In this document: positions 50,111 to 59,941 of the stretch, one piece after another
Layout: each line of letters begins with the position of its first letter
How positions within the stretch are numbered: position 1 is the first letter of the stretch
Source: Ramlibacter sp. WS9
GTDB lineage: Bacteria > Pseudomonadota > Gammaproteobacteria > Burkholderiales > Burkholderiaceae_C
DNA: 64,000 nt
Direction: 5' to 3'
Assembly (NCBI RefSeq): GCF_003797765.1
Contig: NZ_RKMB01000002.1
Span: forward strand, 248,001 to 312,000
Program-made: the position numbers and the translations under genes
Notes under the pieces: generated by a model
What the model saw: only the letters and a program-made list of their open reading frames with translations
The model's database searches: none
What the model was told of the DNA's origin: nothing

Positions 50111-51574
50111 TCAGTATCCCTCCGGCTTGCGGAGGTGGAAGTCGGTTGCTTGCTGGAAGCGGTGCGCGGCGTTCAACAGCTTGCCTTCGGCGAAGTAGTT
50201 GCCGAGCAACTGCAAACCCACCGGCATCTGCGCATCGCCGAAGCCCACGGGCACGCTCATGCCGGGCAGACCCGCGAGCGAACCCGGGAGCGTGAAGATG
50301 TCGGCCAGGTAATCGGCCAGCGGATCGTTGCCGTGCTCGCCGAGCTTCCACGCGACCGTCGGCGCGACCGGGCCGGCGATGACGTCGCATTGCTTGAACG
50401 CCTGCTGGAAATCGTCGGCGATCATGCGGCGGATCTTCTGCGCCTGCAGGTAATACGCGTCGTAGTAGCCGTGCGACAGCACGTAAGCACCGATCATGAT
50501 GCGGCGCTTCACTTCGTCGCCGAAGCCTTCGGCGCGCGTCTTCTTGTACATGTCGAGCAGGTCGCCGTGCTGCTTCGCGCGATGGCCGAACTTCACGCCG
50601 TCGAAGCGCGAGAGGTTGGACGATGCTTCGGCCGGCGCGATGATGTAGTACACGGGGATCGCGAGCTCGGTGCGCGGCAGCGACACTTCCAACAGCTTCG
50701 CGCCGAGCTTCTGGTATTCCTTCAGCGCGTTGTCGATGGCGGCGCGCACGTCGGGCGCGAGGCCTTCACCGAAGAACTCTTTCGGGATGCCGATGCGCAG
50801 TCCTTCGATCGAGCCGTTCAAGGATTTCGTGAAGTCTTCCGCCGGCACGTCCAGCGACGTGGAGTCGCGGTCCGGGTCAGGCCCGCACATCGCCGACAGC
50901 AAGAGCGCGCAGTCTTCGGCCGTGCGCGCCATCGGGCCGGCCTGGTCCAGGCTGGAGGCGAACGCGATCATGCCGTAGCGCGATGCGCGTCCATACGTGG
51001 GCTTGATGCCGGTGATGCCGCAAAACGATGCGGGTTGACGGATCGAACCACCGGTGTCGGTGCCGGTCGTCGCGGGTGCGAGACGCGCCGCCACCGCCAC
51101 CGCGCTGCCGCCCGAAGACCCGCCAGGGATGCGCGTGATGTCCCACGGATTCTTCACGGGCTTGAAGGCGGAGTTTTCATTGGACGAGCCCATGGCGAAC
51201 TCGTCGCAATTCAATTTGCCCAGCGTGACCACGCCGGCGCGCGCCAGGTTCGCAACCACAGTTGCGTCGAACGGCGAGCGATAGTTGTCGAGTATCTTCG
51301 AGCCTGCGGTGCTCGGAAAATCCTTCGTGACGAAGATGTCCTTGTGCGCCATGGGCACGCCCGCCAGCGCACCGGCCTGGCCGCGCGCGATCTGTTCGTC
51401 GGCGGCGCGGGCCTGCGCCAAGGTGGCGTCTTCATCGGTCGACAGATAGGCACCCAGCGACTCATACGCCTTGCCGCGTGAGAGAAAGTGCTTTGCCGTT
51501 TCGACCGCGGAAACTTCTTTCCCGCGCAGCTTCCCGGCCAGCTCGGAGACCGTCAAATCCTGCAACGCGCTCAT
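50111..51574 (-). CDS. gatA: Asp-tRNA(Asn)/Glu-tRNA(Gln) amidotransferase subunit A
   Basis: Glutaminase/amidotransferase subunit of GatCAB, 487 residues. The amidase-signature triad is visible: Lys in [11 protein letters not shown], cis-Ser in [16 protein letters not shown], nucleophile Ser in [18 protein letters not shown]. It delivers ammonia from glutamine to GatB. Its start overlaps the gatC stop (ATGA) and gatB follows after one base, forming a tightly coupled operon. Normal length. Confidence 0.97.
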   Translation of the reverse strand: MSALQDLTVSELAGKLRGKEVSAVETAKHFLSRGKAYESLGAYLSTDEDATLAQARAADEQIARGQAGALAGVPMAHKDIFVTKDFPSTAGSKILDNYRSPFDATVVANLARAGVVTLGKLNCDEFAMGSSNENSAFKPVKNPWDITRIPGGSSGGSAVAVAARLAPATTGTDTGGSIRQPASFCGITGIKPTYGRASRYGMIAFASSLDQAGPMARTAEDCALLLSAMCGPDPDRDSTSLDVPAEDFTKSLNGSIEGLRIGIPKEFFGEGLAPDVRAAIDNALKEYQKLGAKLLEVSLPRTELAIPVYYIIAPAEASSNLSRFDGVKFGHRAKQHGDLLDMYKKTRAEGFGDEVKRRIMIGAYVLSHGYYDAYYLQAQKIRRMIADDFQQAFKQCDVIAGPVAPTVAWKLGEHGNDPLADYLADIFTLPGSLAGLPGMSVPVGFGDAQMPVGLQLLGNYFAEGKLLNAAHRFQQATDFHLRKPEGY

Positions 51575-51870
51575 TCGATCACCTTCGGCACCAGGAACAG
51601 GCCGCGCTCCACCGCGGGTGCGCTGCGCTGGTTCGCCTCCCGGTTGTTCGGCTCGCTGGCCACGTCTTCGCGCAGGCGCAAAGCGACGTCCTGGATGGCG
51701 GCGACGGGGTGGGCCAGAGGCTCGACGCCTGAGGTATCCACAGCCCCAATCTTCTCCACGATGTCGAAGAAGCCGTTGATCTGGGTCAGCATGCGCTCGC
51801 TCTCGGATGGGCTCAACTCCAACCGGGCGAGGTTGGCGATCCGGGCGATGTCTTGGGAGGTCAATGCCAT
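51571..51870 (-). CDS. gatC: Asp-tRNA(Asn)/Glu-tRNA(Gln) amidotransferase subunit C
   Basis: Small stabilising subunit of GatCAB, 99 residues, with the conserved start [20 protein letters not shown] and the segment [15 protein letters not shown]. It is first in the operon, overlapping gatA by four bases. The ATG at 51870 is preceded on its strand by a non-family 19-codon extension, which was left out. It diverges from mreB; the 136-bp intergenic region holds the mreB leader hairpin. Confidence 0.96.
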   Translation of the reverse strand: MALTSQDIARIANLARLELSPSESERMLTQINGFFDIVEKIGAVDTSGVEPLAHPVAAIQDVALRLREDVASEPNNREANQRSAPAVERGLFLVPKVIE

Positions 51871-51938
51871 GGCGGAAAAAAGAGGTGTAACTCGGCGGTT
51901 TTGGCCCGTGGAAGGCCAGTTATTCACAGGGGATCGGG

Positions 51939-51944
51939 TATTAT
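51939..51944 (+). promoter_or_regulatory. possible mreB -10 box
   Basis: TATTAT lies 63 bp upstream of the mreB ATG. No convincing -35 is seen at 17 bp; a TTATTC at 51920 is too close. The assignment is weak. Confidence 0.3.
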
Positions 51945-51955
51945 CCCGCCTTTAG

Positions 51956-53050
<1,095 letters not shown>

Positions 53051-53060
53051 TTGTCTTGTC

Positions 53061-53138
53061 CCCTCTCCCTTTGGGAGAGGGTTAGGGTGAGGGCGCACCC
53101 GCCGGCCCTCACCCCAGCCCTCTCCCAAAGGGAGAGGG
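53061..53138. repeat. inverted pair of CCCTCTCCC repeats between mreB and mreC
   Basis: Copies at 53061-53093 and 53106-53138 are inverted and identical at 31 of 33 positions. Each also holds its own palindrome CCCTCTCCC/GGGAGAGGG around TTT or AAA. They fill the 101-bp gap and could form a strong hairpin in the mre mRNA. Confidence 0.8.
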
Positions 53139-53151
53139 AGCGGAATCCAAA

Positions 53152-54084
53152 ATGCCTCTCGGCACTCTCGACCGCAACCCGCCACCCTTCTTCAAGCAGG
53201 GCCCCTCCGCCCTGTCGAAGCTCATGGTGTTCAGCGCGATCGCGTTGTTCCTGATGGTGGCCGACACGCGCTTTCGCATCGGCCAGCCGCTGCGCGCTGT
53301 GGTTGGCACCGTCCTGTACCCGGTCCAGTGGGTTGCGATGCGGCCGGTGTTCCTGGCGCGCTACGGCGGGCAGTACTTCGAATCGCTCACGAGCGCTCAG
53401 GCGTCCGAGGCCGCGGCGCGGGCGAAACTCGCCTTGCAGTCGCAGCGGGCCAACCAGGTCGAACAGCTGGCGCTGGAAAACGAGCGGCTTCGCAAGTTGC
53501 TGCAGTTGCGCGAACGCGTGACCACGCCCGGCGATGCCGCCGAAGTGCTGTACGACGCGGCGGACCCGTACACCCGCAAGGTGATCATCGACAAGGGCCT
53601 GGCCAATGGCATCGAAGCCGGCTCGCCGGTGATCGACGAATCGGGCGTGCTGGGACAGGTCACCCGGGTCCATCCGCTGATCAGCGAGGTGACACTGATC
53701 ACCGACCGCGACCACGCGATCCCCGTGCTCAACGCGCGCACCGGCGCGCGCAGCGTGGCGTATGGGGACCCGTCCACGCACAGCGGCTCGCTGGAACTGC
53801 GCTTCATGGCCGGCAACGCCGATGTCAAGCCCGGTGACCTGCTGACCACCAGCGGCGTGGATGGCGTTTACCCCGCCGGCCTGCCGGTGGCGCGGGTGGA
53901 GAAGGTGGAGCGCCGGGCCGACTCCGGCTTCGCGCGCATCACCTGCTCGCCGCAGGCGCTGGTCAACGGCGCCCGGCATGTGATGGTACTCAAGGCAGGC
54001 GCGGCCAACCTGCCGCCGCGGCCCGCGCCCGAAGATACCAACGCGCCGGTGAAGAAGGGCAAGAAAGCGAGCCTCACGCCATGA
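53152..54084 (+). CDS. mreC: rod-shape determining protein MreC
   Basis: Periplasmic elongasome scaffold of 310 residues with a single N-terminal membrane anchor (KLMVFSAIALFLMVADTRFR), a coiled coil (about 75-115) and the beta-rich core (VIIDKGLANGIEAGSPVIDE, GVLGQVTRVHPLISEVTLIT). The start MPLGTLDRNPPPFFKQGPSA is the family form. The stop overlaps mreD (ATGA). The Pro/Lys-rich C-terminal tail is variable. It works with MreB, MreD and PBP2 in cell-wall elongation. Confidence 0.95.
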   Translation: MPLGTLDRNPPPFFKQGPSALSKLMVFSAIALFLMVADTRFRIGQPLRAVVGTVLYPVQWVAMRPVFLARYGGQYFESLTSAQASEAAARAKLALQSQRANQVEQLALENERLRKLLQLRERVTTPGDAAEVLYDAADPYTRKVIIDKGLANGIEAGSPVIDESGVLGQVTRVHPLISEVTLITDRDHAIPVLNARTGARSVAYGDPSTHSGSLELRFMAGNADVKPGDLLTTSGVDGVYPAGLPVARVEKVERRADSGFARITCSPQALVNGARHVMVLKAGAANLPPRPAPEDTNAPVKKGKKASLTP

Positions 54085-54599
54085 TCATGCGCCCCGGCCA
54101 GCAGCTGCTGCTGCCCGCCAACCCGTTCTTCATCTGGGCCACCCTCCTGCTGGCGCTGCTGTGCAACATGCTGCCGCTCGGCCGCACGCCGTGGATGCCC
54201 GACTTCCTCGCTCTGGTGCTGGTTTTCTGGAGCGTGCACCAGCCGCTGCGCGTGGGCATCGGCTCCGCGTTCTTCTTCGGCATGGCGATGGACGTGCACC
54301 AGTCGGCGCTGCTGGGGCAGCATGCGCTGGCGTACACCATCCTCAGCTTCTTCGCGATCACGATCCACCGGCGGCTGCTCTGGTTCAGTGTGCCTTCGCA
54401 GGCGCTGCAGGTCCTGCCATTGTTCGCGGCGGCGCATGCGGTCGAGCTCGCGGTGCGGATGCTGGCCGGCGGCGTGTTCCCGGGCTTTTCCATCCTGCTG
54501 TCGCCCCTCCTGGAAGCCGTGCTGTGGCCGGTGGTGAGCGTGCTGCTGCTCGCGCCGCAGAGGCGTGCGCCCGACCCCGACGCGAACCGGCCGCTCTAG
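54081..54599 (+). CDS. mreD: rod-shape determining protein MreD
   Basis: Polytopic membrane protein of 172 residues with about five hydrophobic segments (PFFIWATLLLALLCNMLPLG, WMPDFLALVLVFWSVHQPLR, IGSAFFFGMAMDVHQSALLG). The motif GMAMDVHQSALLGQHALAYT is typical of MreD. The ATG at 54081 overlaps the mreC stop; a second Met two codons later is possible. Component of the elongasome; mrdA follows 48 bp downstream. Confidence 0.95.
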   Translation: MIMRPGQQLLLPANPFFIWATLLLALLCNMLPLGRTPWMPDFLALVLVFWSVHQPLRVGIGSAFFFGMAMDVHQSALLGQHALAYTILSFFAITIHRRLLWFSVPSQALQVLPLFAAAHAVELAVRMLAGGVFPGFSILLSPLLEAVLWPVVSVLLLAPQRRAPDPDANRPL

Positions 54600-54647
54600 A
54601 ACTTTGCGCGTGACGACGAGTCGCACACATCCAGGCCGCCTCCACCC

Positions 54648-56693
54648 ATGACCGAACTTCGCAACGTAGAAGCTGACCTTTCGAGGTTCCGCGTGCGCGT
54701 GTTCGTGGCCAGCCTGGCCGTGCTGGTGTGCTTCCTGCTGCTCGCGAGCCGCCTGGTCTACCTGCAGGTGTTCCGCCATACCGACCTTTCCGAGCAGGCC
54801 GAGAACAACCGCACGGCCATCGTCCCGGTGGTGCCCAACCGCGGCCTGATCCTGGACCGCAACGGCGTCGTCCTGGCCACCAACTTCTCGGCCTACACGC
54901 TGGAGATCACGCCTGCGCGCCTGAAGGTCGGTCTGGACAAGCTGGTCGAAGAGCTGGGCCAGGTGGTGGAGATCCAGCCGCGCGACAAGCGGCGCTTCAA
55001 GAAGCTCCTGGAAGAGTCGAAGAACTTCGAGTCGCTGCCGATCCGCACGCGCCTGACCGACGAGGAAGTGGCCCGCTTCGCCGCCAACAGCTGGCGCTTC
55101 CCCGGCGTGGACATCAAGGCGCGCCTGTTCCGCAGCTACCCGTGGGGCGAATTGGCCAGCCACGTCATCGGCTACATCGGCCGCGTGAACCAGGCTGAAA
55201 AGAAGGTGATCGAAGAGTGGCCCGAGGAGAAGCAGGCCAACTACCGCGGCACCGAATACATCGGCAAACTGGGCGTCGAGCAGAGCTACGAGGACCAGCT
55301 GCACGGCATCACCGGCGTGGAGCAGGTGGAAACCTCCGCCGGCGGGCGCGCCGTGCGCAAGCTGGCCAGCAACCCGGCAACGCCCGGGCACACGGTGGTG
55401 ATGTCGATCGACATCAAGCTGCAGAAGCTGATCGAGGATCTGTACGGCGACCGGCGCGGCGCGCTGGTGGCGCTGGACCCGAAGACCGGCGAGGTGCTGG
55501 CCTTCGTGAGCAAGCCGACGTTCGATCCCAACCTGTTCGTCGACGGCATCGACAGCGAAAACTGGATCGCGCTTAACGAGTCGCTGGACAAGCCGCTGCT
55601 CAACCGTGCGCTGCGCGGCACCTACCCGCCCGGCTCCACCTACAAACCTTTCATGGCGCTGGCCGCGCTGGAGACCGGCAAGCGCACGCCGCAGCAGAGC
55701 ATCTCGGACCCCGGCTTCTTCATGTTCGGCGGCCACCGCTTTCGCGACGACAAGGAAGGCGGGCACGGCTCGGTCGACATGTACAAGTCGATCGTCCACT
55801 CGTGCGACACCTACTACTACATCCTGGCCAACGACATGGGCGTGGATCTGATGCACGACAACCTGAGCAAGTACGGCTTCGGCTCACTCACCGGCATCGA
55901 CATCCTGGGCGAGTCGCGCGGACTCCTGCCGTCGACGCGCTGGAAGAAGGCCGCGTACCGCAAGCCGGAGCAGCAGAAGTGGTACGCCGGCGAGACGATT
56001 TCGCTGGGCATCGGCCAGGGCTACAACAACTTCACGATGCTGCAGCTCGCGCTAGCCACGGCCACCGTGGCCAACGACGGCGTGAAGATGAAGCCGCACC
56101 TGGTCCAGAAGGTGATCGACGTCGTGACGCGTGCGCCGACCAGCGCGGTGCATGAGGTGGTGGGCGAGCGTGTCGCCAAGCCCGAGAACATCGAGATCAT
56201 TCGCAAGGCGCTGGTGGGCGTGAACCTCGAGGGCACCTCGGCGAGGTCGTTCGCGGGCGCGCCTTACACCAGCGGCGGCAAGACCGGCACGGCGCAGGTG
56301 ATCGCCATCAAACAAGGCGAAAAGTACAACGCCGCCTCCATCGACGAGCGGCACCGCGACCATGCGCTCTTCATGGCGTACGCGCCGGCCGAGGACCCGA
56401 AGATCGCCATCGCGATGATCGTCGAGAACGCGGGCTTCGGCGCGCAGAACTCGGCGCCGATCGTGCGCCGCGCCTTCGACTACTACCTGATGGGCCTGTA
56501 TCCCAGCGCGGAAGACCTCGCGGCGGTCAAGCTCGGCAAAGCGACCACGCCCATCGGCAAGCAGCGCGGCGTCGAAGCCGCCTGGCCCGCGGCAGGCACG
56601 CCGGCCGCGGGGGCTTCCGCGCCCGTGTCACCAGCCTCGGCTGCTGCCGCGGCCGTGCCCGCGAGCGCCGCGGTCAAGACATCGGCGCGCTAG
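54648..56693 (+). CDS. mrdA: penicillin-binding protein 2 (elongation transpeptidase)
   Basis: Inner-membrane D,D-transpeptidase of 681 residues. A membrane anchor (VFVASLAVLVCFLLLASRLV) and the start NRTAIVPVVPNRGLILDRNG of the pedestal are followed by the catalytic domain with SxxK in PPGSTYKPF, SxN-type SCDTYYYI (Ser-Cys-Asp, as usual in PBP2) and KTG in SGGKTGTAQVIA. Length is on the long side because of an Ala/Pro-rich C-terminal tail of about 50 residues. rodA, which usually follows mrdA, is absent here: the next 138 bp hold repeats and then an unrelated gene. Confidence 0.95.
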   Translation: MTELRNVEADLSRFRVRVFVASLAVLVCFLLLASRLVYLQVFRHTDLSEQAENNRTAIVPVVPNRGLILDRNGVVLATNFSAYTLEITPARLKVGLDKLVEELGQVVEIQPRDKRRFKKLLEESKNFESLPIRTRLTDEEVARFAANSWRFPGVDIKARLFRSYPWGELASHVIGYIGRVNQAEKKVIEEWPEEKQANYRGTEYIGKLGVEQSYEDQLHGITGVEQVETSAGGRAVRKLASNPATPGHTVVMSIDIKLQKLIEDLYGDRRGALVALDPKTGEVLAFVSKPTFDPNLFVDGIDSENWIALNESLDKPLLNRALRGTYPPGSTYKPFMALAALETGKRTPQQSISDPGFFMFGGHRFRDDKEGGHGSVDMYKSIVHSCDTYYYILANDMGVDLMHDNLSKYGFGSLTGIDILGESRGLLPSTRWKKAAYRKPEQQKWYAGETISLGIGQGYNNFTMLQLALATATVANDGVKMKPHLVQKVIDVVTRAPTSAVHEVVGERVAKPENIEIIRKALVGVNLEGTSARSFAGAPYTSGGKTGTAQVIAIKQGEKYNAASIDERHRDHALFMAYAPAEDPKIAIAMIVENAGFGAQNSAPIVRRAFDYYLMGLYPSAEDLAAVKLGKATTPIGKQRGVEAAWPAAGTPAAGASAPVSPASAAAAAVPASAAVKTSAR

Positions 56694-56696
56694 CGC

Positions 56697-56728
56697 GTCA
56701 TCGCGGACTCCGATCCGCAACCCACGAC
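56697..56728. repeat. REP-like palindromic repeat
   Basis: GTCATCGCGGACTCCGATCC and then GCAACCCACGAC, directly after mrdA; a variant of the REP-like family at 33180 and 48596. It is followed by a second copy. Confidence 0.65.
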
Positions 56729-56738
56729 TCTCATGGCT

Positions 56739-56763
56739 GTCATTGCGGACTCCGCAATCCATG
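56739..56763. repeat. REP-like palindromic repeat (short copy)
   Basis: GTCATTGCGGACTCCGCAAT and CCATG form a tight palindrome with almost no loop. It is the second of two adjacent copies between mrdA and the SRPBCC gene. Confidence 0.65.
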
Positions 56764-56782
56764 TCGCTCCGCTTGCACCACT

Positions 56783-56800
56783 TGGTAAACTGGTTTACCA
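56783..56800. promoter_or_regulatory. perfect 18-bp MarR-type operator palindrome
   Basis: TGGTAAAC-TG-GTTTACCA, an exact palindrome with 8-bp arms, lies 31 bp upstream of the SRPBCC gene start. It has the spacing typical of MarR dimers, and a MarR gene is the second gene of the operon, so autorepression is likely. Confidence 0.75.
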
Positions 56801-56831
56801 TATCGACTTCAACAACACGAGGAGAAGAACG

Positions 56832-57257
56832 ATGTGGACCCAAAGCTACAGCAAGACCGTCGAGGGCCTGAGCGCCGCGCAGGTGTGGAAGGTGTGGAGC
56901 GACGTCGACAGCTGGCACGTCTGGCAGGACGACATCGAATACGCGCGGATGAACGGCCCGTTCGAAACCGGCGGCAGCTTCAAGTTCAAGCCGAAGGGCG
57001 GCCCCAACCTCACGCTGGAACTGTCCGACGTGCAGCCGAATACGTCGTTCGTGGACATCACGCGCTTCCCGCTCGCACGCATGGTCGACTCGCACGAGTT
57101 GATCGAGCGCGGCGGCGCTTTGGAGATCAAGACCACGATCCGCATGGAAGGCCCGCTGGCATTCCTCTGGCGCAAGATCGTGGGCGAGGACGTGGTCAAG
57201 AGCCTGCCGGCGCAGACCGACAAACTGATCGCGCAGGCCACGCTTGCCTGCGCCTGA
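56832..57257 (+). CDS. SRPBCC-family (START/polyketide-cyclase fold) protein
   Basis: Ligand-binding or enzyme fold of 141 residues: MWTQSYSKTVEGLSAAQVWK begins the helix-grip fold, with WSDVDSWHVWQDDIEYARMN (the usual V-W-x-D-x-x-x-W motif) and GGSFKFKPKGGPNLTLELSD. GAGGAGA eight bases upstream selects ATG 56832. It is first in an operon with a MarR gene and preceded by a perfect operator. It may bind or modify the small molecule sensed by the regulator; the ligand is unknown. Confidence 0.87.
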   Translation: MWTQSYSKTVEGLSAAQVWKVWSDVDSWHVWQDDIEYARMNGPFETGGSFKFKPKGGPNLTLELSDVQPNTSFVDITRFPLARMVDSHELIERGGALEIKTTIRMEGPLAFLWRKIVGEDVVKSLPAQTDKLIAQATLACA

Positions 57258-57705
57258 CTCGCCCTTCAAGCACGGCGAGGCCGACGCCAGCCCCGGCTTC
57301 CTGCTGTGGAAGATCACCGCGCTCTGGCAGCGGCGGCTCGCGCAGCTGCTGGGGGAATTCGGCATCACGCAGACGCAGTACGCGATCATCGCGTCGCTCC
57401 GGTGGTTCGAGCAGCAGCATGAGCCGCCCACGCAGGCGCATTTGGTGGAGCACGCCAAGATCGACAAGATGACGCTGTCCAAGGCCATCCGCAAGCTGGA
57501 GGACGACGGCCTGCTGCTGCGCGAACCTTCGCCGGACGACAGCCGCGCGTTCAGCATCCGGTTCACGCCCAAGGGACGCAAACTGGTGCAGCAGGCGGTG
57601 GTCGCGATCGAGCACGCCGACGACCAGTTCTTTTCGGTGCTCGGCGAGCGGCAACTGGCCGACTACAAAGCTTTGACGAAACGGCTCATTTCGGGCAACG
57701 AGTGA
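57244..57705 (+). CDS. MarR-family transcriptional regulator
   Basis: Winged-helix regulator of 153 residues, TTG start at 57244 overlapping the SRPBCC stop by 14 bp. Helices ALWQRRLAQLLGEFGITQTQ and the recognition region HLVEHAKIDKMTLSKAIRKL with wing LLLREPSPDDSRAFSIRFTP are typical MarR. Autorepressor of the operon through the palindrome at 56783-56800 is likely. It ends tail to tail with the YheT-like hydrolase, overlapping by 43 bp. An alternative start downstream is not evident. Confidence 0.9.
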   Translation: MPAPDSPFKHGEADASPGFLLWKITALWQRRLAQLLGEFGITQTQYAIIASLRWFEQQHEPPTQAHLVEHAKIDKMTLSKAIRKLEDDGLLLREPSPDDSRAFSIRFTPKGRKLVQQAVVAIEHADDQFFSVLGERQLADYKALTKRLISGNE

Positions 57706-58667
57706 AGGAGCCACGCGCCGACTTCGTCGGGCATGGTTCGCACATGACCCGGCAGGTGGCCATCCGGGAAGCCCACATGCCCGCCGCCTTTGGGCCGCCA
57801 CAGCGTGACGAAGCTGCCCACCTCATGCGGGCCCGGCAAACTGGCCGCCGGAACGAACGGATCGTTCAGCGCGTTGAGCACCAGCGCCGGGATGCGGATG
57901 CGGTGCAGGTGCGGCTTGGCCGAGGCACGCGCGTAGTAGTCGTCGGCGTTGCGAAAGCCGTGCAGGGGCGCGGTGAAGATGTCGTCGAACTCGTAGAGGT
58001 CGCGCGCGGCCATCAGCCGCTCGCCATCGAAAAGGCCGGGATGCTGCCGCAGTTTCTCCATGGCCTTGGGCTTCATGCTGCGCAGGAACATCGTCGTGTA
58101 GACCAGGCGGTTGAACCCGCGTCCGATGGCCTGCGATCCGGCCGCGAGGTCGATGGGTGAGCACACCGATGCCACGGCACTCACCACGTTGCCCGCTTCA
58201 GTGCCTGCTTCGCCCGCCCAGCGCATGAGCGCGTTGCCGCCGAGCGAGACACCCACCGCGACCACGGGTCCTTGGTGCTGCGCACGCAGGCGCGACAGGA
58301 TCCAGCCGATTTCCTCATGGTCACCCGAGTGGTAGGCGCGCGGGCCCTGGTTGAGCTCGCCGCTGCAGCCTCGGAAGTGGGGTACGGCGAACGCCAGGCC
58401 GCGCTCGGCGGCGAAGTCGGCAAATGCCTCGGCGTAGTGGCTGCGCGACGAGCCCTCGAGACCGTGAAACAGGACAAGCAACGGTGCTTTGGGAAACGTG
58501 GGGGCACTATTGCTCAGCCAGTCGACGTCTAGAAAATCTCTATCTGGTGTGGTCCAGCGCTCGCGCCGGTACTGCGGCAACTCTCCAAAGACGCGGCGAG
58601 CGTAGAGCGCGGGCCAAATGGTCTGCAGGTTGCCGCCCGGCAACCACCACGGCGCGCGGTAATTCAA
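57663..58667 (-). CDS. alpha/beta hydrolase, YheT-like (AB-hydrolase, EMB8 type)
   Basis: Hydrolase of 334 residues. It starts YRAPWWLPGGNLQTIWPALY, characteristic of YheT/EMB8 proteins, with LLVLFHGLEGSSRSHYAEAF (oxyanion) and nucleophile VAVGVSLGGNALMRW; Asp is in LVLNALNDPFVPA and His in RPKGGGHVGFPDG. Start TTG at 58667 overlaps the stop of the upstream SnoaL-like gene (TTGA), which fits coupled translation; a longer frame has no family similarity. Substrate is unknown; the gene ends overlapping the convergent MarR gene. Confidence 0.88.
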   Translation of the reverse strand: MNYRAPWWLPGGNLQTIWPALYARRVFGELPQYRRERWTTPDRDFLDVDWLSNSAPTFPKAPLLVLFHGLEGSSRSHYAEAFADFAAERGLAFAVPHFRGCSGELNQGPRAYHSGDHEEIGWILSRLRAQHQGPVVAVGVSLGGNALMRWAGEAGTEAGNVVSAVASVCSPIDLAAGSQAIGRGFNRLVYTTMFLRSMKPKAMEKLRQHPGLFDGERLMAARDLYEFDDIFTAPLHGFRNADDYYARASAKPHLHRIRIPALVLNALNDPFVPAASLPGPHEVGSFVTLWRPKGGGHVGFPDGHLPGHVRTMPDEVGAWLLHSLPEMSRFVKAL

Positions 58668-59113
58668 TGCAGCACCTGTGGTGCGCCGGAGATTTCCTGG
58701 ATCTCGCTGGAGGTGCCGGGGCTTGCGTGGTGCGCCACCATGCGCCAGCCCTGCGTCGTCTTGAAGTAGACATTGGTGGCGATGACCCACGCCTGAGCCG
58801 GCCCATCCGGCCCCAGCACCTCGACACGCTCGAGGACGTTGTGCACCGCAGCGGCGGCCGCATGCGCCTTGCGCGTGCGTTCGGGCCAGGCGCGGATGCT
58901 GCCGTTGCTGAACATGGCTTCGAAGGTGGCGCGTATCGCTATCGCACCGACCACGCGCGGGCCGCCGGGGTGGGTGCAGACGATGTCGTCGTCGTCGGCC
59001 CAGCAGGCCATCAGCTTGTCGATGTCGCCTTGCTGCAGCGCCTCGTAGAACGCGGCTTCGACGTCGTCGGCATTGCCTTCGAGGCTGGCGGCCTGGAGCT
59101 TGGTTCTTTTCAT
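58664..59113 (-). CDS. SnoaL/DUF4440-like protein (NTF2 fold)
   Basis: 149-residue NTF2-fold protein: VEAAFYEALQQGDIDKLMAC, then WADDDDIVCTHPGGPRVVG and a conserved strand AQAWVIATNVYFKTTQGWRM with VAHHASP. This pattern (W-x-D-D, H-P-G, H-H) is found in ketosteroid-isomerase-like DUF4440 proteins commonly placed before YheT-like hydrolases. The function is unknown. ATG 59113 begins MKRTKLQAASLEG. It lies between the NAD-binding protein gene (31 bp upstream) and the hydrolase gene (overlapping). Confidence 0.82.
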   Translation of the reverse strand: MKRTKLQAASLEGNADDVEAAFYEALQQGDIDKLMACWADDDDIVCTHPGGPRVVGAIAIRATFEAMFSNGSIRAWPERTRKAHAAAAAVHNVLERVEVLGPDGPAQAWVIATNVYFKTTQGWRMVAHHASPGTSSEIQEISGAPQVLH

Positions 59114-59144
59114 GGCGGATGGATGAGCCGATTCTGCCGTGGAA

Positions 59145-59888
59145 TCAGGGCGTGAGCCACTGCCGCACGGCCGTGCGCATGTCGCCCTGCGCGGCGCGCC
59201 AGACCATCTCCGGCGCGGCAATGTGGATGCCGGGCGGCGCGAACTGCAGCGCCAGCGCCACGAACTCCGCCACCTTGACGGCGCGCACCGGCTGCTCGCT
59301 GCTGGGCACCATGAATTTGAAGACCGAGAGCATCCAGTGCGCCACGGCCGGCAGGAACCCCGGCGCCGCAGCCGGCCCGGGCTTTTGCGCCGAGCGCACG
59401 ATGACGAGCCGCTCGAAGCCCAGCGTTGCCACCGCATGCTCGTCCAGGCTGGCCAGGCCCCGCTTGAGCGCCTCGGGGAGGCGGCCCTGCGCATGCGGCA
59501 GCACGACGGCCAACGTGGTGACCCCGCTGGCCCGCATCCAGCGCGCCAGTTCGGGCAACTGCTCGGGCACCGGCGTCCAAAGCGCGCGCTCGCGGTCGTG
59601 GAACAGCCGCGGCGGATCGAACAGGATGACGCCCATGTCGGCGGCGCCTGGCTGCCAGTCCGCGGGCGCATCGGACGCGACCACGTTCGTGACCACGCCA
59701 CGCAGCCCGGCCTTGATGGGCTCGCGCACCAGCACCTCCGTGCGTTCGAACTGCTGCAGGCCGACCAGGCGCCGCATCACCTCATTGCCGAGCGTGCCCG
59801 TCGCGCCGGCAATGAGCAGGCGCGGCTTGCGCGCGGCGGGCTGCGGCCGATGGGCCGCCTGGAGCACTTGAATTGGGCCTGGATGCAT
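59145..59888 (-). CDS. NAD(P)-binding oxidoreductase, atypical SDR (HTATIP2-like)
   Basis: 247-residue Rossmann-fold protein: RLLIAGATGTLGNEVMRRLV is the dinucleotide motif. The central and C-terminal parts (LGFERLVIVRSAQKPGPAAA, VRAVKVAEFVALALQFA) match atypical short-chain dehydrogenases of the HTATIP2/TIP30 or NmrA-like group. The first 20 residues are poorly conserved; a later start is possible. It is first of a likely minus-strand operon with the SnoaL-like and hydrolase genes. Activity is unknown. It is divergent from the LemA gene by 53 bp. Confidence 0.82.
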   Translation of the reverse strand: MHPGPIQVLQAAHRPQPAARKPRLLIAGATGTLGNEVMRRLVGLQQFERTEVLVREPIKAGLRGVVTNVVASDAPADWQPGAADMGVILFDPPRLFHDRERALWTPVPEQLPELARWMRASGVTTLAVVLPHAQGRLPEALKRGLASLDEHAVATLGFERLVIVRSAQKPGPAAAPGFLPAVAHWMLSVFKFMVPSSEQPVRAVKVAEFVALALQFAPPGIHIAAPEMVWRAAQGDMRTAVRQWLTP

Positions 59889-59941
59889 CCCATCTATGCT
59901 ACCGTTGCCCGCTTCGGGTGCGACACGGAAGGAACACAGGC

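Noticed and set aside
51918..51928. TTATTCACA resembling a DnaA box upstream of mreB
   Set aside because: A single 9-mer without neighbouring boxes, AT-rich unwinding region or replication genes is not evidence for an origin.
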